Origin: Candidatus Uhrbacteria bacterium | GTDB lineage: Bacteria > Patescibacteriota > Patescibacteriia > JACQRZ01 | Assembly: GCA_016206175.1 (NCBI GenBank) | Contig: JACQSB010000023.1 | Location: 1-34,161, forward strand | Direction: 5' to 3' | Length of the DNA: 34,161 bases | In this document: piece after piece, positions 23,901-29,959 of the stretch | How the letters are laid out: each line of letters opens with the position of its first letter | Numbering within the stretch: position 1 is the first letter of the stretch | Position numbers and translations under genes: made by a program | The notes under the pieces: model-generated | Seen by the model: the letters and a program-made list of their open reading frames with translations, nothing else | Database searches by the model: none | What the model was told of the DNA's origin: nothing

Positions 23901-26783
23901 CACACATTGTCCGCTTACGCAGACAAGCGGCGTAGTCGCAGTCACCGGAGACTCAAATCTGCTTTCTGGTTGATAAAGCTGGCATCCGACAGCGTCAGCC
24001 GTGCAATGCAGGGCATACCGCTGACATTCGCCTCGCTGCCACGCGTCCGGTTCATCGCACTTAAGATATTTCGGCGCGATCTTTAAGTAATTGCCGTCCC
24101 CGAGATCGCGGCAACCTTCAAACTCGGCAGAACATTGTTCTGCCTTATAAGAAAGAAATACGCGATCGGTGCTTGATGCCGTCCATTCTTGCGCGGTTGT
24201 AAATGTTGAGCCGTCAGGGTGCCCCTCTCGGATCGTGCCGCAGAGAGCGGCTTTTGCTTGATAACTCGCGGTTTTCCAACTTGTATCTTCGAGATTTGTA
24301 GTTGTCGCGCTTGGATCAGTCCATAACACTTGCAAAGTTTTATTCTCCAACAGTTGCCGCTTGTTCACGTATTTGACATTGCCATTCCCTGCATCCTCCT
24401 TTATCTCGACTTTCAGCAGGCACGTCTCATACTGCCGACGTGCGGTTGAGAGCCAGCTGCAGCCAGCGTTATCCGCTTTGCATACGTTTGTGTTTGGGGT
24501 GTCGGCAAAGGTGATCGCGGGCAAGCTGTCTTTCAGGAAAAATTGCGTTTTGGCATTCTTGCCATCGCGACCGAGCTCGGTAAACGTATCACAGCTGCTA
24601 AATGCCCTCTTACATTGCGTTCCGCTAATCTGAAATACTTTTTTCTCTTCCACGCAGTAGCCGTAATCATCATTGCTGATAGATTTTTCCGCGCGCTCCC
24701 AGTCTTGCGGCGTGCCCTCATGGAGCCATGTGCGTTCGTCAAGGCACACCTCCGGACGAAATACCGGATCTTGCTCTTGCGTCGTGCCGGGCTTTAATGC
24801 CGCCGGACCGTATCCTTTCAACTCGCAACGCACTTGCGGGAGCTTCAAAACCCAGTTTGGATCTACGAGACGATAGAAGGGGCTTGATTTATTATCAAAA
24901 TTATTCACGAGGTCTTGCAGGGTGCAGTCGCGATTGTCGCAGGGACCTCCATCTTGATCTTGCGAATGGTCACGAATATAGAGAGCGGCGAGCTCCCATG
25001 CCACCGGCAGAATACGGTACTTGCGCATCACAACCATGGAGTCATACGGATAGTTGATTTTGTAATCGATCGGCTGCACCGGCTTATCCGATGTTGAGCG
25101 GCTGGTAAACCCGAATACACCGAGCGGATTCATGCCGATGTTGCCGCCGGACTCACGGTATTTCTTCATTGCCTCACCCACGGTCAGGCGGTCTTGGATG
25201 GCGCGGCCTGTGGCAGAGCCTAGGGTACAAGCATTGGGAAACGTATTGCAGTCTTGTATCTGCATTTCAGAAAGCACTTGCAGCATATCGCCGCTCGTAG
25301 TCTTGACTATTGCCAATTGCGCGCTACGGCGGGCAATGACTTCTTGTGGCGCAAAGTTCTGCGGGGCGGCATCGGGATTGTAAATGACACTAGAACTTAC
25401 CGGTGGCGAGACAAATTCTCCACCCTCACCAACCTCCACGCCTCCCTCCGCGAGCTGGGCATTTACTTCGTTTGCTTTCTTTCGCAGGCCATCAAAATAT
25501 AATTTTGTGGTGTTGCCGATGAGCGTACTCACAAAGGTATACACAAGATCGGCGGCATCCACGACCGCTTTGCCGGTCAGTCGCTTGCCGACGTCACTTT
25601 CCTCTTTGACCTGCTGTGTATACACCTGTTTGAGAAATGGCGCGGGAGTCATGATATTGCCCGCAACGTCTGCAACAGGCTTGAAGCCCTCTTGCTCGGC
25701 AAACCATCGTTTTATCATCTCCGAAACCTGCACCTGCTCTTGTTCCGCAATGATATTCTGGTGAATTGTCAATGCGACACCGATATTGCTCCGTCGAGGA
25801 TCAACGGCATCGGCAAGCGTCTGCCAGGGATTTTGCCCTGTCTGCTTCATAATATCTGAAATGGCAACACCGGTACCCTGAATCGCTCCTGTCCAATTCT
25901 GATATAATTGAGAAACTTTACAAACCGGCGGCTCAAGCTGTGTCCCCACTCCACCGAGCCCAAGGCCGATATTAAACTCAAGACCAAAATTCGGATTGCA
26001 CGCCCGGCGCAAGATTGAGGTGGCATTGGGGGAAAGAGCGCCTGCGCGGTTCTTCTGATATTTGAGAAAACGATCACCTTCGGAAGCATTAAATTGTCCG
26101 ATACGTTTTCTCACAGCAGAAGCTCTATCGTCTAATTGATCTGCTTGATTGCTTGCTTCTAACTGCTGATCATATTGCTGCCGCAAATCACCGCAGGCAT
26201 CCTTAGTGCTCCTCCCATCTTCTGTTCTCGACGCATTTGCTTCTTCATCTGTCATACCCCCGCTCACATACCGCTCACAATCAAACCCTTGCCAATCTCT
26301 GTCCAATTCGTCAGACCATTCGTCTGCTTGCTTGTGACTTTCATTTGCTAAATCGTCGTAACGTTTCGCATCCTTATCAAGATTTTTGATGCCCGCCTCG
26401 CTCGCGCGATTCATACTGTCAACCGTGAGGAAGTAACCTTCCGCGGCGCCGCCTGCCGCTTGATCTAAAACATCAATGCCAAATTGCATCCATGCGCGGT
26501 TATCCCACGCCGGCTGCCTTCCCACATACCCGCCGGTTGCAAAATCCATAAAGGCGTTGGAGGACGCTTCTGCCAATGTTTTGAGCGCGCCTTTCAAGCC
26601 AGTGTATAAAGCATTCTCCAGAATACCAAAACCAAGATCAACCCAAAAATTTTTCTCTGATACTGCATCAGCTACAGGCAATATTGCATCTGCGCGTTTG
26701 GGCGCACTCAACAAGAGTGCCGGTGTAAGAAATGCAACGGCAAGAAACGCGAGAATGGTTTTTTTGAGTGGCGAGAACGGCAT
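17928..26783 (-). CDS. Giant secreted Cys-rich protein of the T4SS-like operon (2951 residues)
   Basis: I know no named family for the whole chain. A signal peptide (residues 1-33, ending ADA) exports it. Residues 35-450 are largely helical, and 450-720 mixed. From about 720 to 1745 a module C-x5-[G/S]-C-x2-[Y/F/L] recurs at least nine times (near 722, 766, 881, 926, 990, 1150, 1393, 1493, 1659). A jelly-roll, carbohydrate-binding-like domain fits 1170-1327 (ends NAVYVDNIYLKE). A dense Cys cluster (CSNDASKRCTGDSGCGGGTC) lies near 1880. A hydrophobic stretch at about 2264-2311 may be membrane-inserted, and a PKD-like domain (VDWGDY...HMY...DNWEAK) lies near 2800-2870. I infer a surface or fibre protein held by disulfides that contacts other cells or DNA. 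It is uninterrupted over 8.8 kb. ATG 26783 has no Shine-Dalgarno. Confidence 0.88.
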   Translation of the reverse strand: MPFSPLKKTILAFLAVAFLTPALLLSAPKRADAILPVADAVSEKNFWVDLGFGILENALYTGLKGALKTLAEASSNAFMDFATGGYVGRQPAWDNRAWMQFGIDVLDQAAGGAAEGYFLTVDSMNRASEAGIKNLDKDAKRYDDLANESHKQADEWSDELDRDWQGFDCERYVSGGMTDEEANASRTEDGRSTKDACGDLRQQYDQQLEASNQADQLDDRASAVRKRIGQFNASEGDRFLKYQKNRAGALSPNATSILRRACNPNFGLEFNIGLGLGGVGTQLEPPVCKVSQLYQNWTGAIQGTGVAISDIMKQTGQNPWQTLADAVDPRRSNIGVALTIHQNIIAEQEQVQVSEMIKRWFAEQEGFKPVADVAGNIMTPAPFLKQVYTQQVKEESDVGKRLTGKAVVDAADLVYTFVSTLIGNTTKLYFDGLRKKANEVNAQLAEGGVEVGEGGEFVSPPVSSSVIYNPDAAPQNFAPQEVIARRSAQLAIVKTTSGDMLQVLSEMQIQDCNTFPNACTLGSATGRAIQDRLTVGEAMKKYRESGGNIGMNPLGVFGFTSRSTSDKPVQPIDYKINYPYDSMVVMRKYRILPVAWELAALYIRDHSQDQDGGPCDNRDCTLQDLVNNFDNKSSPFYRLVDPNWVLKLPQVRCELKGYGPAALKPGTTQEQDPVFRPEVCLDERTWLHEGTPQDWERAEKSISNDDYGYCVEEKKVFQISGTQCKRAFSSCDTFTELGRDGKNAKTQFFLKDSLPAITFADTPNTNVCKADNAGCSWLSTARRQYETCLLKVEIKEDAGNGNVKYVNKRQLLENKTLQVLWTDPSATTTNLEDTSWKTASYQAKAALCGTIREGHPDGSTFTTAQEWTASSTDRVFLSYKAEQCSAEFEGCRDLGDGNYLKIAPKYLKCDEPDAWQRGECQRYALHCTADAVGCQLYQPESRFESPVTATTPLVCVSGQCVGLENYLLQPSLFNPTASTAFYAFKASAVQSCNAQASGCEEFTNLAQERTGAEARTYFTNTISCEQKPTNERTVFYSYFGSEQGGRQPMPYSLKPNGTNTNVPDCVAGYTCTGTSTIAVAGNTVVCDDAILTQQYYNTSGPPACREFISANGTVSYRLVDKLVYQTDDCTQYRRSQDQQEYTYSTGMSRQCAPQYKGCRTYISTQAGNYKLVVRDAFDQSQGVAGWQLPEGTTDYTADTSLESENVGGRSMRLQKKSGTPTSYEAQKGVTIQNDYTYTFTLTARAATQNTLTATLKDLAGGIDQSLGTHTFTTSGWQYITFTATSSPTFSTATSTLSLVFSKGSASSLGSGVNNAVYVDNIYLKEASGKTVYAIDTSISSEEARPAVCRTAGSTTTADESDDIYQTGCQFYNDRTGRPYVDGNNNRVAYYGFQNVCPAAFVGCKNFTLSASVLTLVDDPKARCNSVNNNCTAYGFPKAIQEGIDTSGSTATTTEDIQSQYSTTSRKEQWQTLYFKITPEMIAASSTDPNAYQSGICKQEEVGCKAYDTAASKRYFKDPGKNVCQFFDTTPAGAKGQPVRPEGSSGGWFYKSCGKISDNLLNATYMNALDYPYISCRTDADCAGLNGKYPRSDGKVPIYTEKCDSYISCELEKDKYGNVTAANKPVGPAFNATTSPSINPLQDADAKAYWITSGPVSYAKQCSAKVSGCTEYEDTDCRPCGAGNEYCADSDPTGLKGTLITDYGRFNPRKGEPGTACRTKYYYVKSAENTGAQECRNQLDPENGCVLFRSTNQDAPDLKYNSKYYYEAYNNSKRAITINQADTNNGTSMYSSTSSPPQYGANVKDANVLLKAKLDRECSTPLVCSEEQASGGSAQCTQRLPCLITNEFGGCASIGFSARKACEGSNPLSGCGVDADCRGVVGTAAGARCVEVGVCSNDASKRCTGDSGCGGGTCLKQADAPYFVQLNNFCNRQTVEDTCNANIDCFWDPLPGGGCRAKDTASLVAAFDAPSIQTSAATTADLNLNFSMLSGYARPAMRFAAGQTLQAQSVLHRDSFFDWSVQVGSSVSIDDSDSSKLQNELHLGPYKVANSCRLYPSTNAPEQQMGKWNDACNYKSAGSEGDTWNIGLYGYCLEPYPKFATQFKQQWVGPGTDPKTLYRVNDQLATSTDAAIATIHGGYRVADGSYAYNSYRNSCLLWYPSDKLAAQTTSGAGASVGADIKAYEGTANNIYLCINKQDGGISPVFDTQAATTATHYIYEDVGFTGNHDKTYVQTRNSSGLKKSGSRLETIDNAGNSATSRNIVITTTEKSVGWIVFGGITSAATCGLSFVPLVGTSLIPACLGVSAGTILYATTNNSPDVKGFVELNSDEKLNGNGLIMDAISGIEYTIEGARRDEFEDFFTGQGKAGGNSIYSGSTSNFIALMWDKHSGDPANDNYRTYYNKSAGLASDVWKNGTTLYNWQDNVKGPVAFYFDENPANREGRRCRVSGPRGQSNDALCSGGTTWNAESFFGHGCGDGKNFVAIGPEIDTTTNRLKGWRWKYCDDSTSSDAETIAVSIKIKFKPYTSTHFYKGKNIYGDYCSELVRPTGTDSEAIAHYLKSRGQLGSQSGSFFTYEGKTYLIDTPDKQNTRLYFEPKIQTWEGDTWYTTPTGSAGTYLNKYPEALDYTKNFACGVVSGCDLSRAVRNSNDTITADTLSAVTAAPTTITTPGFVRAFPQLKDSITPINPDLRTTIFGKIYEKWREWGGSTYATSTVYNKNTRSYDVNTNNGHWIAESAADKSSLETMWSDARSGAQANRPTFYRATASSTADYYKRDAADTFTLIHNKRGIYQKVDIKFFIDATSNAQLPLRKLIVDWGDYVSNRSVIVDSNIEGTGKGDREGSSDYSNAPENQPFGLGHMYRDTPVGKTICIYAMDNWEAKSAVCGKIVKQANGDLAIPSFEVKRGADYTATDIDSTKWPPTVKGNCSFGSGAAHTGVDDNAISSGAIRCPF

Positions 26784-26804
26784 GGGGTTGAACGATATGC
26801 TAGA

Positions 26805-27686
26805 TCATGGCTTATAATCCTTTACGGTTTGCATGAATACATCTTTGAGGGTCTTATCATCGATCGTTTTGAGCTGCTCTTCAGTTAGCGATCCGGATGA
26901 ACGGATAATGTTTCGGATTTCTTCAGGTGTGAATGATTCGGGATTTTTAAGTCGCTCCGGATCGATCTGAAGAGTAGAATTTTGCGCCTGGGTTTGCGCG
27001 TCGCTCGACGGTATCGCAAGCGGCTTGTCGCTCAATGCCTTTTCGCTGAAATCCTTATATGTCTTCTGGTACACCTCCATCAGGGCTTTGTCATCGATCT
27101 TCGCAAGGTCTTCTTTGCTTACTCCTTGCGAAGCAAGCAGCTCACGCACTTGATCAATGGAGAGAGATGCAAAATCTTCTATTGACCGCGGACCTTGCGG
27201 ACCAAAGATAGTTTTCAATGATTCCGGCATTGCGTTTGCTGATGCGGTAGCTGGTGTGCTTGTGCTCACGGAAAATGCCGATCCAAAACAACTTTTCCCC
27301 GAAGCGCAGTTTGGATCATGCCCTGTTTTTAACTCCTCATCATCGGTGTACCCATCGCTATCCGTATCTTTTAAGTACGGACTTGTCCGATAGGTGTAGA
27401 GCTCGTCGTAATCAGTGAGCCCGTCACCATCAGTATCAGAGCTTTTCAATAGAGCGATACTCGGCTCTCCCGACTCGATATCTGCGGCAACATATCCTTG
27501 GCTCGATGCATCAAAGCGAAACGGCTCTTTGATATTGTTCAAAATGATCACAATGCCAAACACAAAGGCGAGCCCCGCAAGAAAAATTGCAAAGCTTAAA
27601 ACCCCGTATGGCACTGCGCGGGGTTTTTCACGCGTATTGCTCTCTCGATCATAGTATCCATGCTCGGACATCTGCGTGAATTCCAT
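26805..27686 (-). CDS. Membrane protein with Ca-binding loops and a duplicated helical domain
   Basis: No named family is recognised for the whole chain. From ATG 27686 it has 293 residues. A cytoplasmic N-terminus is followed by one helix (about 24-49) and an outer region. Two thrombospondin-type-3-like calcium loops, DTDGDGLTDYDE (84-95) and DTDSDGYTDDEE (107-118), are followed by a Cys pair and a Ser/Thr/Ala linker. A domain of about 40 residues then occurs twice (175-214 and 252-291), each with IDDK(A/T)L and KTYKDF or QTVKDY at its end. It is the first gene of the secretion-like operon, so an adhesin or assembly factor is possible. TAAGG lies 6 nt before 27686. ATG 27671 is an alternative, and a longer frame from 27743 would run into ksgA. 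Confidence 0.82.
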   Translation of the reverse strand: MEFTQMSEHGYYDRESNTREKPRAVPYGVLSFAIFLAGLAFVFGIVIILNNIKEPFRFDASSQGYVAADIESGEPSIALLKSSDTDGDGLTDYDELYTYRTSPYLKDTDSDGYTDDEELKTGHDPNCASGKSCFGSAFSVSTSTPATASANAMPESLKTIFGPQGPRSIEDFASLSIDQVRELLASQGVSKEDLAKIDDKALMEVYQKTYKDFSEKALSDKPLAIPSSDAQTQAQNSTLQIDPERLKNPESFTPEEIRNIIRSSGSLTEEQLKTIDDKTLKDVFMQTVKDYKP

Positions 27687-27698
27687 ATTTACCTTACA

Positions 27699-27727
27699 AT
27701 TATAGTACTCTCTCTTTGCAGTGTACA
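27699..27727 (-). promoter_or_regulatory. Candidate promoter of the secretion-like operon, inside ksgA
   Basis: On the minus strand TGTACA (27722-27727) and a perfect TATAAT (27699-27704) are 17 bp apart. The predicted start, near 27692, would leave only about 6 nt before ATG 27686 or about 21 nt before ATG 27671. Most of the promoter lies in the last codons of ksgA. Confidence 0.5.
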
Positions 27728-28602
27728 GTGGATAAGAGTGCAAGATCTATCCATTGTTGCACCGACAACTCTTGCGCGCGTGATGTCAAGGCGATGCCGA
27801 GACGAGCAAACGCAGCTTCTATTGTCACGCGAGGGATACCCAGCCCCTTAACAAGGTTGCTGATAAGCAACTTTCGCGGAGCCGCAAAACCCGTTTTAAC
27901 AACACGAGTATACATTGTTGCCTCATCGCTATCCGAATCGCGGCTTGCGTCCAGCACAATGCGGATCACTGCACTGTCAACCTTTGGGGCAGGATAAAAA
28001 CACGTACGCGCTACCATAAAAAAAATTCGTACTTCCCCATAGTATTGTGTAATGGCGGCAAGCAAGTTCATGCGGGGCGGTTTTGCGCAGATTCGCTGCG
28101 CGACTTCCTTCTGCACCATGAGTATCATGTCGCTCGGTCGCGGTTTTTCTTCTAAAAATTTTCTGATCAGCAGCGAAGTGATATTGTATGGGATATTGGC
28201 AACGACACGGTAGGAGAAATCATGTGTTTGCCTCGCCATACGGCTCGGCTGTACAGGTGATCCGCTGACGGGATCCCTCGACAAGCTCGGGATGACATGA
28301 AGAGGAAGCGTACGGATATCCTGTTGGATAATCTCGACATTCGGATGCTTCATTTGCAAATCTGCCAACAGCGGAATCAGCGTTTTGTCAATCTCGATCG
28401 CATATACCTTGCCTGCTTTTTGAGCAAGTTGCTCGGTAAGGATCCCTGAGCCGCTCCCAATCTCGACGATCGTGTCAGATGCCTGAATATCCGCTTGCGC
28501 GATAATTTTGCGTACGATATTTTGATCTACCAAAAAATTCTGCCCTCGCGAACGCTTAGGATCGATACCATGTTGCTTGAGGATCTGCAGAGGTGATGCC
28601 AT
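27700..28602 (-). CDS. ksgA: 16S rRNA dimethyladenosine transferase KsgA/RsmA
   Basis: KsgA dimethylates two adjacent adenines in the 3'-terminal hairpin of 16S rRNA during small-subunit maturation. SAM-binding motifs are clear: GQNFLVDQNIVRKI, VEIGSGSGILTEQL (about 46-60) and the catalytic NIPYNIT (about 134-140). The 300 residues are longer than usual (about 270), mainly because of an in-frame insertion of about 25 residues near 103-127, just before the FSYRVVANIPY strand. That insertion is encoded by a dispersed repeat. GGAAGTGAG before ATG 28602 is one of the better Shine-Dalgarno sequences in the window. The MFS gene ends 3 bp upstream, so the two are co-transcribed. Confidence 0.96.
   Translation of the reverse strand: MASPLQILKQHGIDPKRSRGQNFLVDQNIVRKIIAQADIQASDTIVEIGSGSGILTEQLAQKAGKVYAIEIDKTLIPLLADLQMKHPNVEIIQQDIRTLPLHVIPSLSRDPVSGSPVQPSRMARQTHDFSYRVVANIPYNITSLLIRKFLEEKPRPSDMILMVQKEVAQRICAKPPRMNLLAAITQYYGEVRIFFMVARTCFYPAPKVDSAVIRIVLDASRDSDSDEATMYTRVVKTGFAAPRKLLISNLVKGLGIPRVTIEAAFARLGIALTSRAQELSVQQWIDLALLSTVHCKERVL
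28222..28298. repeat. Dispersed repeat inserted in frame into ksgA
   Basis: On the coding strand it begins GTCATCCCGAGCTTGTCGAG and encodes IPSLSRDPVSGSPVQPSRMA, a peptide with no place in the KsgA fold. ATCCC and GGGAT form the ends of a short hairpin. The GTCATCCCGA start is shared with the 86-bp repeat at 13100 and 13610. Confidence 0.6.
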
Positions 28603-28605
28603 ATC

Positions 28606-29853
28606 TCACTTCCGCAGTAACGCGGCATCAGGAGGTGTTGGGATATACTCTCGTTTTTCGGAACCATCGAGTGAAAAATACAGCAGGCTATACGCGCCGC
28701 CGAGCAAAAACGCCGCCCACCACACTTCGCCAAAAAAATAGAAAATAGCAAACACGGCAATGAGTGCGGAAATCTTGCCGATCACAAGCGACATCTCAAA
28801 GTGCGTGACAATACGAAGGATTGAAGTCGCATTCCGGGCTTCGCCGTAAAGCATAGTAAAGAAAGGAAGCGCGAAAACGTATTTCGATACGCGGGAAAAA
28901 AAATCCACCATGACCACGCTCGGCGCTCCGCGAACGAGGAAACGGAACGCCCATGCGAACGCAATAAATATAACTCCCGCGTGATACAGCGCCGACTGCC
29001 TTCCCCCGTCAGCCAGACGACCGACAATAAGAATGACGAGCGAGGTAATGAGTGTCGATGTCGCAACAGCCAGTCCCGTACTGAGATAATCCTGGATAGT
29101 CACATAGATAAACACCGGCCAGACGAGCAGCACGATTAACTCTTCGCCGAATCCCATATAACCGATTGTTTTACGAAAATTTTTTCTATCAACAATGTCC
29201 TTGTACGGCTGCGCGTAGGAAAAGGAACCGGGGCTGAAGCGCTCGCGTATTATCAACAGAGGAATGTTTGAAAGCAGAATCACTACGCACATACCGGCAA
29301 AAAGTGCTGAAAAGCCAAATTGGCTCACCACGATACCGCCGACAAGTGGTCCCAACACATACGATACCGCATCCAGAATCGCAATAATGCCGATCTCTCG
29401 GGCGCGCTCATCCGCTTGGCTGAAATACGCAAAGTCGGCATGGTAGCCGGGCCAAAACATGGTTTTCTGCAATGCGGATGCAAGCACGGCTAGTACGATA
29501 AAAATAGGATGCGCGGAGATGTTGAGGAGAAAAACAAAATACAGGATCATGAATACTGATCCATACATGATTCCGTGCTCAAACCCTTTCCGCACCACGA
29601 CTTTTGCGCCAAGCGGCATCGTAAAAAAGTATACGCTATACACGCCAAGATAGAACAACGCCATCCACCAGATGGGATAGCCATTCGAATACAGATAAAT
29701 CGGTTCAAAAAGTATGCCGCTTGCAAGCGCAAAGTTCAAAACCGTCATCGCGATATAGAGTTTTTTCAGTTCGCGCGGGGCATGCGTCGGCAAAAACTTC
29801 TGTTCCTGCCGCACTGTGAATGCGATAATTTTTTTGAAATCAATATGGAACAT
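28606..29853 (-). CDS. MFS-type membrane transporter, substrate unknown
   Basis: From ATG 29853 the protein has 415 residues and about eleven or twelve hydrophobic helices in two halves. The halves are separated by a charged loop (RERFSPGSFSYAQPYKDIVDRKNFRKT), the major facilitator layout. The first half has MPLGAKVVVRKGFEHGIMYG, similar to the MFS loop between helices 2 and 3, and ADERAREIGIIAILDAVSYVLGPLVGG. The second has VGRLADGGRQSALYHAG. Nothing points to a particular substrate. A longer frame from 30033 would overlap the divergent mutase gene and translate a CCCTA-type repeat, so I reject it. It lies 3 bp before ksgA. No Shine-Dalgarno is visible. Confidence 0.85.
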   Translation of the reverse strand: MFHIDFKKIIAFTVRQEQKFLPTHAPRELKKLYIAMTVLNFALASGILFEPIYLYSNGYPIWWMALFYLGVYSVYFFTMPLGAKVVVRKGFEHGIMYGSVFMILYFVFLLNISAHPIFIVLAVLASALQKTMFWPGYHADFAYFSQADERAREIGIIAILDAVSYVLGPLVGGIVVSQFGFSALFAGMCVVILLSNIPLLIIRERFSPGSFSYAQPYKDIVDRKNFRKTIGYMGFGEELIVLLVWPVFIYVTIQDYLSTGLAVATSTLITSLVILIVGRLADGGRQSALYHAGVIFIAFAWAFRFLVRGAPSVVMVDFFSRVSKYVFALPFFTMLYGEARNATSILRIVTHFEMSLVIGKISALIAVFAIFYFFGEVWWAAFLLGGAYSLLYFSLDGSEKREYIPTPPDAALLRK

Positions 29854-29885
29854 CCGGATAGGGATTAGGGGGTAGGGTTTAGTAA
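29854..29885 (-). repeat. C-rich CCCTA-type leader upstream of the MFS gene
   Basis: The coding strand reads ACTAAACCCTACCCCCTAAT and then CCCTATCCGG up to the ATG. It resembles the leader at 9260-9299 and lacks a Shine-Dalgarno. Confidence 0.5.
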
Positions 29886-29959
29886 GATTAATGAAAATTG
29901 CAGATTGTATATCTTTTTGATATTGTAGAAATACTTTCAAATAGAGTATAGAGCAATTT
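29886..29959. promoter_or_regulatory. AT-rich divergent promoter region
   Basis: This is the only divergent gap near here and must carry starts for the MFS gene (minus) and the mutase (plus). On the plus strand TTGATA followed after 17 bp by AATAGA, or TTGCAG followed after 17 bp by TATTGT, are possible. Neither stands out. Confidence 0.35.
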
